DNA from: Astropecten irregularis
Taxonomy: Eukaryota > Echinodermata > Asteroidea > Paxillosida > Astropectinidae
DNA length: 64,000 nucleotides
Direction: 5' to 3'
Assembly: GCA_963971285.1 (NCBI GenBank)
Contig: OZ020251.1
Coordinates: 7,440,001 to 7,504,000, forward strand
A model generated the notes under the pieces. The model ran no database searches and was not told the origin of the DNA. It worked only from the letters and a program-made list of their open reading frames with translations. Below are positions 29,114-42,448 of the stretch, piece after piece; the stretch's first letter is position 1, and every line of letters begins with the position of its first letter. The translations under genes and the position numbers were made by a program.

Positions 29114-30607
29114 GAGCGTAATAACATGATATATAAATCATTACAGATTTCGCCACGCAGAGCGACTTCAGGTTCAGCAATTCAGATCTATGACCTACAC
29201 TGAATTGAAAATAAAAAGACACGTGTAATTTTGTTTTTCCTGAGTTTGCCCGAGAAATGAGCAGGCAGATTTCAAAGATCGTTTTCAAAATAAAGAATTT
29301 GACCGCGCGCTGTCATATTGCACATACAGTGTAGAACGTCATAACATGATATATAAATCATTAAAGATTTCGCTATGCAGGGCGACTTCAGGCTAAAAAA
29401 ATCAGATTGATGATCTACACTGAAAATAAAAAGACACGTGAAATTTTGTTTTTCCTGAGTTTGCCCCAGAAATGAGCAGTCAGAGTTCAAAGATCGTGTT
29501 CAAAATAAGGAATTAGACTGTGCGTGCTGCCATATATAATACACATAGAGTCTCAACCGGTATTGCATGATTTGTAAAACATTACAGATTTCGCTATGCA
29601 GGGCGACTTCAGGCTCAAAAATTCAGATCTATGATCTACACTGAAAATAAAAAGACACGTGAAATTTTGTTTTTCCTGAGTTTGCCCCAGAAATGAGCAG
29701 TCAGAGTTCAAAGATCGTGTTCAAAATAAGGAATTAGACTGTGCGTGCTGCCATATATAATACACATACAGTCTCAACCGGTATTGCATGACTTATAAAA
29801 CATTACAGATTTCGCTATGCAGGGCGACTTCAGGCTCAAAAATTCAGATCTATGATATAGACTGAAAATAAAAAGACACGTGTAATTTTGTTTTTCCTGA
29901 GATCTGCCCAAGAAATGAGCAGCCCGATTTCAAAGATCGTTTTCAAAATAAAGAATTTGACCGCGCGCTGTCATATATAATGCACATACAGTGTAGAACG
30001 TCATAACATGATATATAAATCATTACAGATTTCGCTATGCAGGGCGACTTCAGGCTCAAAAATTCAGATCTATGATCTACACTGAAAATAAAAAGACACG
30101 TGAAATTTTGTTTTTCCTGAGTTTGCCCCAGAAATGAGCAGTCAGAGTTCAAAGATCGTGTTCAAAATAAGGAATTAGACTGTGCGTGCTGCCATCTATA
30201 ATACACATACAGTCTCAACCGGTATTGCATGATTTATAAAACATTACAGATTTCGCTATGCAGGGCGACTTCAGGCTCAAAAATTCAGATCTATGATATA
30301 GACTGAAAATAAAAAGACACGTGTAATTTTGTTTTTCCTGAGATCTGCCCAAGAAATGAGCAGCCAGATTTCAAAGATCGTTTTCAAAATAAAGAATTTG
30401 ACCGCGCGCTGTCATATATAATGCACATACAGTGTAGAACGTCATAACATGATATATAAATCATTACAGATTTCGCTATGCAGGGCGACTTCAGGTTCAA
30501 AAATTCAGATCTATGATCTACACTGAAAATAAAAAGACACGTGAAATTTAGTTTTTCCTGAGTTTGCCCCAGAAATGAGCAGGCAGATGTCAAAGATCGT
30601 GTTCAAA

Positions 30608-31217
30608 ATATAGGATTTGACCGCGGGCTCTGCCATATAATGATACACAAACTTATGCACGATGGTGGGAACTAGACCGCATCTTACTGACTATGACAAA
30701 CATAATCCAGGACCATTTCATGTCACAACTCATTTTTTTCCACGCAGGCTCTATGGGCTTGCCTATAAGCGTGGCATGGGCCAGTCGTCTGGCATAGTCA
30801 GTGACATATGGTCAAGATCCTAGCCTTCGTAATATGGTTTGTACACGGGCTCATTGCTAAAGCGCGTTAGGATTTTTTTAGGGGGGAGGTGGAATGTTTT
30901 CGCTGGATTTCAGACAATGTTTAGGTGATCGGTTTATGATTTTATGTTTTACTGCATTGCATAGCGTGGGACGTTAGTGCGAAGGACGAAATAAAAAATC
31001 GTGAAAAAAATAATTCTAACGGCCCAATAAGTAGGACTGCAGTAACCTCAATTAAACTTTTAGTCGTATGACCTATGAATGATGCCTTGCAGCCCTAAGT
31101 AGGATACGGGGGGGGGGACGATCGATCCTCGGTCTTTGTGAAATCGACCCTTTAGAGTGAATCACTTATTATATTTCATTGAGTTTAGTATTCTAAATAT
31201 AACACTCATACAGTGTT
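30608..31217 (+). repeat. Long (L) satellite unit, copy 12
   Basis: Full-length L unit with a 10-G run, of the AATAAGTAGGACTGC group. It has private changes GCATTGCATAGCG and GGTCTTTGTG. Confidence 0.92.
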
Positions 31218-33371
31218 GAGCGTAATAACATGATATATAAATCATTACAGATTTCGCCACGCAGAGCGACTTCAGGTTCAGCAATTCAGATCTATGACCT
31301 ACACTGAATTGAAAATAAAAAGACACGTGTAATTTTGTTTTTCCTGAGTTTGCCCGAGAAATGAGCAGGCAGATTTCAAAGATCGTTTTAAAAATAAAGA
31401 ATTTGACCGCGCGCTGTCATATATAATGCACATACAGTGTAGAACGTCATAACATGATATATAAATCAATACAGATTTCGCTATGCAGGGCGACTTCAGG
31501 CTCAAAAATTCAGATCTATGATCTACACTGAAAATAAAAAGACACGTGAAACTTTGTTTTTCCTGAGTTTGCCCCAGAAATGAGCAGTCAGAGTTCAAAG
31601 ATCGTGTTCAAAATAAGGAATTAGACTGTGCGTGCTGCCATATATAATACACATACAGTCTCAACCGGTATTGTATGATTTGTAAGATATTACAGATTTC
31701 GCTATGCAGGGCGACTTCAGGCTCAAAAATTCAGATCTATGATATAGACTGAAAATAAAAAGACACGTGTAATTTTGTTTTTCCTGAGATCTGCCCAAGA
31801 AATGAGCAGCCCGATTTCAAAGATCGTTTTCAAAATAAAGAATTTGACCGCGCGCTGTCATATATAATGCACATACAGTGTAGAACGTCATAACATGATA
31901 TATAAATCATTACAGATTTCGCTATGCAGGGCGACTTCAGGTTCAAAAATTCAGATCTATGATCTACACTGAAAGTAAAAAGACACGTGTAATTTTGTTT
32001 TTCCTGAGTTTGCCCGAGAAATGAGCAGGCAGATTTCAAAGATCGTTTTCAAAATAAAGAATTTGACCGCGCGCTGTCATATTGCACATACAGTGTAGAA
32101 CGTCATAACATGATATATAAATTATTACAGATTTCGCTATGCAGGGCGACTTCAGGCTAAAAAAATCAGATTGATGATCTACACTGAAAATAAAAAGACA
32201 CGTGAAATTTTGTTTTTCCTGAGTTTGCCCCAGAAATGAGCAGTCAGAGTTCAAAGATCGTGTTCAAAATAAGGAATTAGACTGTGCGTGCTGCCATATA
32301 TAATACACATAGAGTCTCAACCGGTATTGCATGATTTGTAAAACATTACAGATTTCGCTATGCAGGGCGACTTCAGGCTCAAAAATTCAGATCTATGATC
32401 TACACTGAAAATAAAAAGACACGTGAAATTTTGTTTTTCCTGAGTTTGCCCCAGAAATGAGCAGTCAGAGTTCAAAGATCGTGTTCAAAATAAGGAATTA
32501 GACTGTGCGTGCTGCCATATATAATACACATACAGTCTCAACCGGTATTGTATGATTTGTAAAATATTACAGATTTCGCTATGCAGGGCGACTTCAGGCT
32601 CAAAAATTCAGATCTATGATATAGACTGAAAATAAAAAGACACGTGTAATTTTGTTTTTCCTGAGATCTGCCCAAGAAATGAGCAGCCCGATTTCAAAGA
32701 TCGTTTTCAAAATAAAGAATTTGACCGCGCGCTGTCATATATAATGCACATACAGTGTAGAACGTCATAACATGATATATAAATCATTACAGATTTCGCT
32801 ATGCAGGGCGACTTCAGGCTCAAAAATTCAGATCTATGATCTACACTGAAAATAAAAAGACACGTGAAATTGTGTTTTTCCTGAGTTTGCCCCAGAAATG
32901 AGCAGTCAGAGTTCAAAGATCGTGTTCAAAATAAGGAAATAGACTGTGCGTGCTGCCATATATAATACACATACAGTCTCAACCGGTATTGCATGATTTA
33001 TAAAACATTACAGATTTCGCTATGCAGGGCGACTTCAGGCTCAAAAATTCAGATCTATGATATGGACTGAAAATAAAAAGACACGTGTAATTTTGTTTTT
33101 CCTGAGATCTGCCCAAGAAATGAGCAGCCAGATTTCAAAGATCGTTTTCAAAATAAAGAATTTGACCGCGCGCTGTCATATATAATGCATATACAGTGTA
33201 GAACGTCATAACATGATATATAAATCATTACAGATTTCGCTATGCAGGGCGACTTCAGGTTCAAAAATTCAGATCTATGATCTACACTGAAAATAAAAAG
33301 ACACGTGAAATTTAGTTTTTCCTGAGTTTGCCCCAGAAATGAGCAGGCAGATGTCAAAGATCGTGTTCAAA

Positions 33372-33981
33372 ATATAGGATTTGACCGCGGGCTTTGCCAT
33401 ATAATGATACACAAACTTATGCACGATGGTGGGAACTAGACCGCATCTTACTGACTATGACAAACATAATCCAGGACCATTTCATGTCACAACTCATTTT
33501 TTTCCACGCAGGCTCTATGGGCTTGCCTATAAGCGTGGCATGGGCCAGTCGTCTGGCATAGTCAGTGACATATGGTCAAGATCCTAGCCTTCGTAATATG
33601 GTTTGTACACGGGCTCATTGCTAAAGCGCGTTAGGATTTTTTTAGGGGGGAGGTGGAATGTTTTCGCTGGATTTCAGCCAATGTTTAGGTGATCGGTTTA
33701 TGATTTTATGTTTTACTGCATTGCTTAGCGTGGGACGTTAGTGCGAAGGACGAAATAAAAAATCGTGAAAAAAATAATTCTAACGGCCCAATAAGTAGGA
33801 CTGCAGTAACCTCAATTAAACTTTTAGTCGTATGACCTATGAATGATGCCTTGCAGCCCTAAGTAGGATACGGGGGGTGGGACGATCGATCCTCGGTCTT
33901 CGTGAAATCGACCCTTTAGAGTGAATCACTTATTATATTTCATTGAGTTTAGTATTCTAAATATAACACTCATACAGTGTT
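33372..33981 (+). repeat. Long (L) satellite unit, copy 13
   Basis: Full-length L unit of the AATAAGTAGGACTGC group. The G run is interrupted (6 G, T, 3 G). It is the last L unit before a 6.4-kb stretch with none. Confidence 0.92.
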
Positions 33982-34539
33982 GAGCGTAATAACATGATAT
34001 ATAAATCATTACAGATTTCGCCACGCAGAGCGACTTCAGGTTCAGCAATTCAGATCTATGACCTACACTGAATTGAAAATAAAAAGACACGTGTAATTTT
34101 GTTTTTCCTGAGTTTGCCCGAGAAATGAGCAGGCAGATTTCAAAGATCGTTTTCAAAATAAAGAATTTGACCGCGCGCTGTCATATTGCATATACAGTGT
34201 AGAACGTCATAACATGATATATAAATCATTACAGATTTCGCTATGCAGGGCGACTTCAGGCTAAAAAAATCAGATTTATGATCTACACTGAAAATAAAAA
34301 GACACGTGAAATTTTGTTTTTCCTGAGTTTGCCCCAGAAATGAGCAGTCAGAGTTCAAAGATCGTGTTCAAAATAAGGAATTAGACTGTGCGTGCTGCCA
34401 TATATAATACACATAGAGTCTCAACCGGTATTGCATGATTTGTAAAACATTACAGATTTCGCTATGCAGGGCGACTTCAGGCTCAAAAATTCAGATCTAT
34501 GATCTACACTGAAAATAAAAAGACACGTGTAATTTTGTT

Positions 34540-37500
34540 TTTCCTGAGATCTGCCAAAAGAAATGAGCAGCCAGATTTCAAAGATCGTTTTCAAAATAAA
34601 GAATTTGACCGCGCGCTGTCATATATAATGCACATACAGTGTAGAACCTCATAACATGATATATAAATCATTACAGATTTCGCTATGCAGGGCGACTTCA
34701 GGTTCAAAAATTCAGATCTATGATCTACACTGAATTGAAAATAAAAAGACACGTGTAATTTTGTTTTTCCTGAGTTTGCCCGAGAAATGAGCAGGCAGAT
34801 TTCAAAGATCGTTTTCAAAATAAGGAATTAGACTGTGCGTGCTGCCATATATAAAATACATAGAGTCTCAACCGGTATTGCATGATTTGTAAAACATTAC
34901 AGATTTCGCTATGCAGGGCGACTTCAGGCTCAAAAATTCAGATCTATGATATAGACTGAAAATAAAAAGACACGTGTAATTTTGTTTTTTCCTGAGATCT
35001 GCCTAAGAAATGAGCAGCCAGATTTCAAAGATCGTTTTCAAAATAAAGAATTTGACCGCGCGCTGTCATATATAATGCACATACAGTGTAGAACGTCATA
35101 AAAAGATATATAAATCATTACAGATTTCGCTATGCAGGGCGACTTCAGGCTAAATAAATCAGATTTATGATCTACACTGAAAATAAAAAGACACGTGAAA
35201 TTTTGTTTTTCCTGAGTTTGCCCCAGAAATGAGCAGTCAGAGTTCAAAGATCGTGTTCAAAATAAGGAATTAGACTGTGCGTGCTGCCATATATAATACA
35301 CATAGAGTCTCAACCGGTATTGCATGATTTGTAAAACATTACAGATTTCGCTATGCAGGGCGACTTCAGGCTCAAAAATTCAGATCTATGATCTACACTG
35401 AAAATAAAAAGACATGTGAAATTTTGTTTTTCCTGAGTTTGCCCCAGAAATGAGCAGTCAGAGTTCAAAGATCGTGTTCAAAATAAGGAATTAGACTGTG
35501 CGTGCTGCCATATATAATACACATACAGTCTCAACCGGTATTGTATGATTTGTAAAATATTACAGATTTCGCTATGCAGGGCGACTTCAGGCTCAAAAAT
35601 TCAGATCTATGATCTACACTGAATTGAAAATAAAAAGACACGTGTAATTTTGTTTTTCCTGAGTTTGCCCGAGAAATGAGCAGGCAGATTTCAAAGATCG
35701 TTTTCAAAATAAGGAATTAGACTGTGCGTGCTGCCATATATAAAATACATAGAGTCTCAACCGGTATTGCATGATTTGTAAAACATTACAGATTTCGCTA
35801 TGCAGGGCGACTTCAGGCTCAAAAATTCAGATCTATGATATAGACTGAAAATAAAAAGACACGTGTAATTTTGTTTTTTCCTGAGATCTGCCTAAGAAAT
35901 GAGCAGCCAGATTTCAAAGATCGTTTTCAAAATAAAGAATTTGACCGCGCGCTGTCATATATAATGCACATACAGTGTAGAACGTCATAACAAGATATAT
36001 AAATCATTACAGATTTCGCTATGCAGGGCGACTTCAGGCTAAATAAATCAGATTTATGATCTACACTGAAAATAAAAAGACACGTGAAATTTTGTTTTTC
36101 CTGAGTTTGCCCCAGAAATGAGCAGTCAGAGTTCAAAGATCGTGTTCAAAATAAGGAATTAGACTGTGCGTGCTGCCATATATAATACACATAGAGTCTC
36201 AACCGGTATTGCATGATTTGTAAAACATTACAGATTTCGCTATGCAGGGCGACTTCAGGCTCAAAAATTCAGATCTATGATCTACACTGAAAATAAAAAG
36301 ACATGTGAAATTTTGTTTTTCCTGAGTTTGCCCCAGAAATGAGCAGTCAGAGTTCAAAGATCGTGTTCAAAATAAGGAATTAGACTGTGCGTGCTGCCAT
36401 ATATAATACACATACAGTCTCAACCGGTATTGTATGATTTGTAAAATATTACAGATTTCGCTATGCAGGGCGACTTCAGGCTCAAAAATTCAGATCTATG
36501 ATCTACACTGAATTGAAAATAAAAAGACACGTGTAATTTTGTTTTTCCTGAGTTTGCCCGAGAAATGAGCAGGCAGATTTCAAAGATCGTTTTCAAAATA
36601 AGGAATTAGACTGTGCGTGCTGCCATATATAAAATACATAGAGTCTCAACCGGTATTGCATGATTTGTAAAACATTACAGATTTCGCTATGCAGGGCGAC
36701 TTCAGGCTCAAAAATTCAGATCTATGATATAGACTGAAAATAAAAAGACACGTGTAATTTTGTTTTTTCCTGAGATCTGCCTAAGAAATGAGCAGCCAGA
36801 TTTCAAAGATCGTTTTCAAAATAAAGAATTTGACCGCGCGCTGTCATATATAATGCACATACAGTGTAGAACGTCATAACAAGATATATAAATCATTACA
36901 GATTTCGCTATGCAGGGCGACTTCAGGCTAAATAAATCAGATTTATGATCTACACTGAAAATAAAAAGACACGTGAAATTTTGTTTTTCCTGAGTTTGCC
37001 CCAGAAATGAGCAGTCAGAGTTCAAAGATCGTGTTCAAAATAAGGAATTAGACTGTGCGTGCTGCCATATATAATACACATAGAGTCTCAACCGGTATTG
37101 CATGATATATAAATCATTACAGATTTCGCTATGCAGGGCGACTTCAGGCTAAAAAAATCAGATTTATGATCTACACTGAAAATAAAAAGACACGTGAAAT
37201 TTAGTTTTTCCTGAGTTTGCCCCATAAATGAGCAGTCTGAGTTCAAAGATCGTGTTCAAAATAAGGAATTAGACTGTGCGTGCTGCCATATATAATACAC
37301 ATAGAGTCTCAACCGGTATTGCATGATTTGTAAAACATTACAGATTTCGCTAAGCAGGGCGACTTCAGGCTCAAAAATTCAGATCTATGATCTACACTGA
37401 AAATAAAAAGACACGTGTAATTTTGTTTTTCCTGAGATCTGCCAAAAGAAATGAGCAGCCAGATTTCAAAGATCGTTTTCAAAATAAAGAATTTGACCGC

Positions 37501-39700
37501 GCGCTGTCATATATAATGCACATACAGTGTAGAACCTCATAACATGATATATAAATCATTACAGATTTCGCTATGCAGGGCGACTTCAGGTTCAAAAATT
37601 CAGATCTATGATCTACACTGAATTGAAAATAAAAAGACACGTGAAATTTTGTTTTTCCTGAGTTTGCCCCAGAAATGAGCAGTCAGAGTTCAAAGATCGT
37701 GTTCAAAATAAGGAATTAGACTGTGCGTGCTGCCATATATAATACACATAGAGTCTCAACCGGTATTGCATGATTTGTAAAACATTACAGATTTCGCTAT
37801 GCAGGGCGACTTCAGGCTCAAAAATTCAGATCTATGATCTACACTGAAAATAAAAAGACACGTGTAATTTTGTTTTTCCTGAGATCTGCCAAAAGAAATG
37901 AGCAGCCAGATTTCAAAGATCGTTTTCAAAATAAAGAATTTGACCGCGCGCTGTCATATATAATGCACATACAGTGTAGAACCTCATAACATGATATATA
38001 AATCATTACAGATTTCGCTATGCAGGGCGACTTCAGGTTCAAAAATTCAGATCTATGATCTACACTGAATTGAAAATAAAAAGACACGTGTAATTTTGTT
38101 TTTCCTGAGTTTGCCCGAGAAATGAGCAGGCAGATTTCAAAGATCGTTTTCAAAATAAGGAATTAGACTGTGCGTGCTGCCATATATAAAATACATAGAG
38201 TCTCAACCGGTATTGCATGATTTGTAAAACATTACAGATTTCGCTATGCAGGGCGACTTCAGGCTCAAAAATTCAGATCTATGATATAGACTGAAAATAA
38301 AAAGACACGTGTAATTTTGTTTTTTCCTGAGATATGCCTAAGAAATGAGCAGCCAGATTTCAAAGATCGTTTTCAAAATAAAGAATTTGACCGCGCGCTG
38401 TCATATATAATGCACATACAGTGTAGAACGTCATAACAAGATATATAAATCATTACAGATTTCGCTATGCAGGGCGACTTCAGGCTAAATAAATCAGATT
38501 TATGATCTACACTGAAAATAAAAAGACACGTGAAATTTTGTTTTTCCTGAGTTTGCCCCAGAAATGAGCAGTCAGAGTTCAAAGATCGTGTTCAAAATAA
38601 GGAATTAGACTGTGCGTGCTGCCATATATAATACACATAGAGTCTCAACCGGTATTGCATGATTTGTAAAACATTACAGATTTCGCTATGCAGGGCGACT
38701 TCAGGCTCAAAAATTCAGATCTATGATCTACACTGAAAATAAAAAGACACGTGAAATTTTGTTTTTCCTGAGTTTGCCCCAGAAATGAGCAGTCAGAGTT
38801 CAAAGATCGTGTTCAAAATAAGGAATTAGACTGTGCGTGCTGCCATATATAATACACATACAGTCTCAACCGGTATTGTATGATTTGTAAAATATTACAG
38901 ATTTCGCTATGCAGGGCGACTTCAGGCTCAAAAATTCAGATCTATGATCTACACTGAATTGAAAATAAAAAGACACGTGTAATTTTGTTTTTCCTGAGTT
39001 TGCCCGAGAAATGAGCAGGCAGATTTCAAAGATCGTTTTCAAAATAAGGAATTAGACTGTGCGTGCTGCCATATATAAAATACATAGAGTCTCAACCGGT
39101 ATTGCATGATTTGTAAAACATTACAGATTTCGCTATGCAGGGCGACTTCAGGCTCAAAAATTCAGATCTATGATATAGACTGAAAATAAAAAGACACGTG
39201 TAATTTTGTTTTTTCCTGAGATCTGCCTAAGAAATGAGCAGCCAGATTTCAAAGATCGTTTTCAAAATAAAGAATTTGACCGCGCGCTGTCATATATAAT
39301 GCACATACAGTGTAGAACGTCATAACAAGATATATAAATCATTACAGATTTCGCTATGCAGGGCGACTTCAGGCTAAATAAATCAGATTTATGATCTACA
39401 CTGAAAATAAAAAGACACGTGAAATTTTGTTTTTCCTGAGTTTGCCCCAGAAATGAGCAGTCAGAGTTCAAAGATCGTGTTCAAAATAAGGAATTAGACT
39501 GTGCGTGCTGCCATATATAATACACATAGAGTCTCAACCGGTATTGCATGATTTGTAAAACATTACAGATTTCGCTATGCAGGGCGACTTCAGGCTCAAA
39601 AATTCAGATCTATGATCTACACTGAAAATAAAAAGACACGTGAAATTTTGTTTTTCCTGAGTTTGCCCCAGAAATGAGCAGTCAGAGTTCAAAGATCGTT
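34540..39700 (+). repeat. Recent four-monomer higher-order repeat, period 889 bp, in two tracts 3,335 bp apart
   Basis: A marked monomer with CATAACAAGATATATAAATC and GGCTAAATAAATCAGATTTA starts at about 35,038, 35,927 and 36,816, and again at 38,373 and 39,262. The steps are 889 bp within each tract and 3,335 bp between tracts. Differences between copies are very few, for example AAAAAG versus AACAAG at the first copy. This is the most homogenised and presumably youngest part of the array. It contains no L unit. Confidence 0.88.
37085..37135 (+). repeat. A/B chimeric monomer (recombination junction)
   Basis: A type-B start (CTCAACCGGTATTGCATGAT) runs directly into a type-A continuation (ATATAAATCATTACAG). 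The join is at the shared CATGAT near 37,101. It marks a crossover between subfamilies inside the 889-bp tract. Confidence 0.8.
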
Positions 39701-40371
39701 TTCAAAATAAAGAATTTGACCGCGCGCTGTCATATATAATGCACATACAGTGTAGAACGTCATAACATGATATATAAATCATTACAGATTTCACTATGCA
39801 GGGCGACTTCAGGCTCAAAAAATCAGATTCATGATCTACACTGAAAATAAAAAGACACGTGAAATTTTGTTTTTCCTGAGTTTGCCCCAGAAATGAGCAG
39901 TCAGAGTTCAAAGATCGTGTTCAAAATAAGGAATTAGACTGTGCGTGCTGCCATATATAATACACATACAGTCTCAACCGGTATTGTATGATTTGTAAAA
40001 TATTACAGATTTCGCTATGCAGGGCGACTTCAGGCTCAAAAATTCAGATCTATGATCTACACTGAATTGAAAATAAAAAGACACGTGTAATTTTGTTTTT
40101 CCTGAGATCTGCCCAAGAAATGAGCAGCCCGATTTCAAAGATCGTTTTCAAAATAAAGAATTTGACCGCGCGCTGTCATATATAATGCACATACAGTGTA
40201 GAACGTCATAACATGATATATAAATCATTACAGATTTCGCTATGCAGGGCGACTTCAGGTTCAAAAATTCAGATCTATGATCTACACTGAAAATAAAAAG
40301 ACACGTGAAATTTTGTTTTTCCTGAGTTTGCCCCAGAAATGAGCAGGCAGATGTCAAAGATCGTGTTCAAA

Positions 40372-40995
40372 ATATAGGATTTGACCGCGGGCTCTGCCAT
40401 ATAATGATACACAAACTTATGCACGATGGTGGGAACTAGACCGCATCCTACTGACTATGACAAACATAATCCAGGACCATTTCATGTCACAACTCATTTT
40501 TTTCCACGCGGGCTCTATGGCCTTGCCTATAAGCGTGGCATGGGCCAGTCGTCTGGCATAGTCAGTGACATATGGTCAAGACCCCAGCCTTCGTAATATG
40601 GTTTGTACACGGGCTCATTGCTAAAGCGCGTTAGGATTTTTTAAGGGGGGGGGGGGGGTGGAATGTTTTCGCTGGATTTCAGACAATGTTTAGGTGATCG
40701 GTTTATGATTTTATGTTTTACTGCATTGCTTAGCGTCGGACGTTAGTGCGAAGGACGAAATAAAAAATCATGAAAAAAATAATTCTAACGGCCCAATAAG
40801 TGAGACTGCAGTAACCTCAATTAAACTATTAGTCGTATGACCTATGAATGATGCCTTGCAGCACTACGTAGGATACGAGGGAGGGGGGGGGGGGGACGAT
40901 GGATCCTCGGGCTTCGTGAAATCGACCCTTTAGAGTGAATCACTTTTAATATTTCATTGAGTTTAGTATTCTAAATATAACACTCATACAGTGTT
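40372..40995 (+). repeat. Long (L) satellite unit, copy 14
   Basis: Full-length L unit in which both G tracts are expanded. The tract after GGATTTTTTAA is 14 G, against about 6 in other copies. The tract before CGATGGATCC is 13 G. Private changes include CGCATCCTACTG and CGCGGGCTC. Confidence 0.92.
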
Positions 40996-41831
40996 GAGCG
41001 TAATAACATGATATATAAATCATTACAGATTTCGCCACGCAGAGCGACTTCAGGTTCAGCAATTCAGATCTATGACCTACACTGAATTGAAAATAAAAAG
41101 ACACGTGTAATTTTGTTTTTCCTGAGTTTGCCCGAGAAATGAGCAGGCAGATTTCAAAGATCGTTTTCAAAATAAAGAATTTGACCGCGCGCTGTCATAT
41201 ATAATGCACATACAGTGTATAACGTCATAACATGATATATAAATCATTACAGATTTCGCTATGCAGGGCGACTTCAGGCTAAAAAAATCAGATTGATGAT
41301 CTACACTGAAAATAAAAAGACACGTGAAATTTTGTTTTTCCTGAGTTTGCCCGAGAAATGAGCAGGCAGATTTCAAAGATCGTTTTCAAAATAAAGAATT
41401 TGACCGCGCGCTGTCATATATAATGCACATACAGTGTAGAACGTCATAACATGATATATAAATCATTACAGATTTCACTATGCAGGGCGACTTCAGGCTC
41501 AAAAAATCAGATTCATGATCTACACTGAAAATAAAAAGACACGTGTAATTTTGTTTTTCCTGAGATCTGCCCAAGAAATGAGCAGCCAGATTTCAAATAT
41601 CGTGTTCAAAATAAGGAATTAGACTGTGCGTGCTGCCATATATAATACACATAGAGTCTCAACCGGTATTGCATGATTTGTAAAACATTACAGATTTCGC
41701 TATGCAGGGCGACTTCAGGCTCAAAAATTCAGATCTATGATCTACACTGAAAATAAAAAGACACGTGAAATTTTGTTTTTCCTGAGTTTGCCCCAGAAAT
41801 GAGCGGGCAGATGTCAAAGATCGTGTTCAAA

Positions 41832-42448
41832 ATATAGGATTTGACCGCGGGCTCTGCCATATAATGATACACAAACTTATGCACGAAGGTGGGAACTAGA
41901 CCGCATCTTACTGACTATGACAAACATAATCCAGGACCATTTCATGTCACAACTCATTTTTTTCCCACGCAGGCTCTATGGGCTTGCCTATAAGCGTGGC
42001 ATGGGCCAGTCGTCTGGCATAGTCAGTGACATATGGTCAAGATCCCAGCCTTCGTAATATGGTTTGTACACGGGCTCATTGCTAAAGCGCGTTAGGATTT
42101 TGTTAGGGGGGAGGTGGAATGTTTTCGCTGGATTTCAGACAATGTTTAGGTGATCGGTTTATGATTTTATGTTTTACTGCATTGCTTAGCGTGGGACGTT
42201 AGTGCGAAGAACGAAATAAAAAATCGTGAAAAAAATAATTCTAACGGCCCAATAAGTGGGACTGCAGTAACCTCAATTAAACTATTAGTCGTATGACCTA
42301 TGAATGATGCCTTGCAGCCCTACGTAGGATACGAGGGAGGGGGGGGGGACGATCGATCCTCGGGCTTCGTGAAATCGACCCTTTAGAGTGAATCACTTAT
42401 AATATTTCATTGAGTTTAGTATTCTAAATATAACACTCATACAGTGTT
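41832..42448 (+). repeat. Long (L) satellite unit, copy 15
   Basis: Full-length L unit with GAGGGA plus a 10-G run, the TAGGATTTTGTTAGG variant and GCGAAGAACG. It is nearly identical to copy 16, which starts 1,898 bp downstream. Confidence 0.92.

Larger units (their letters stand above)
26400..31217 (+). repeat. Higher-order repeat of one L unit plus six monomers, period 2,104 bp
   Basis: L copies 10, 11 and 12 start exactly 2,104 bp apart. Subtracting one L unit (~785 bp) leaves six ordinary monomers. The short-variant monomer GTCATATTGCACATAC follows copies 10 and 11. Confidence 0.8.
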
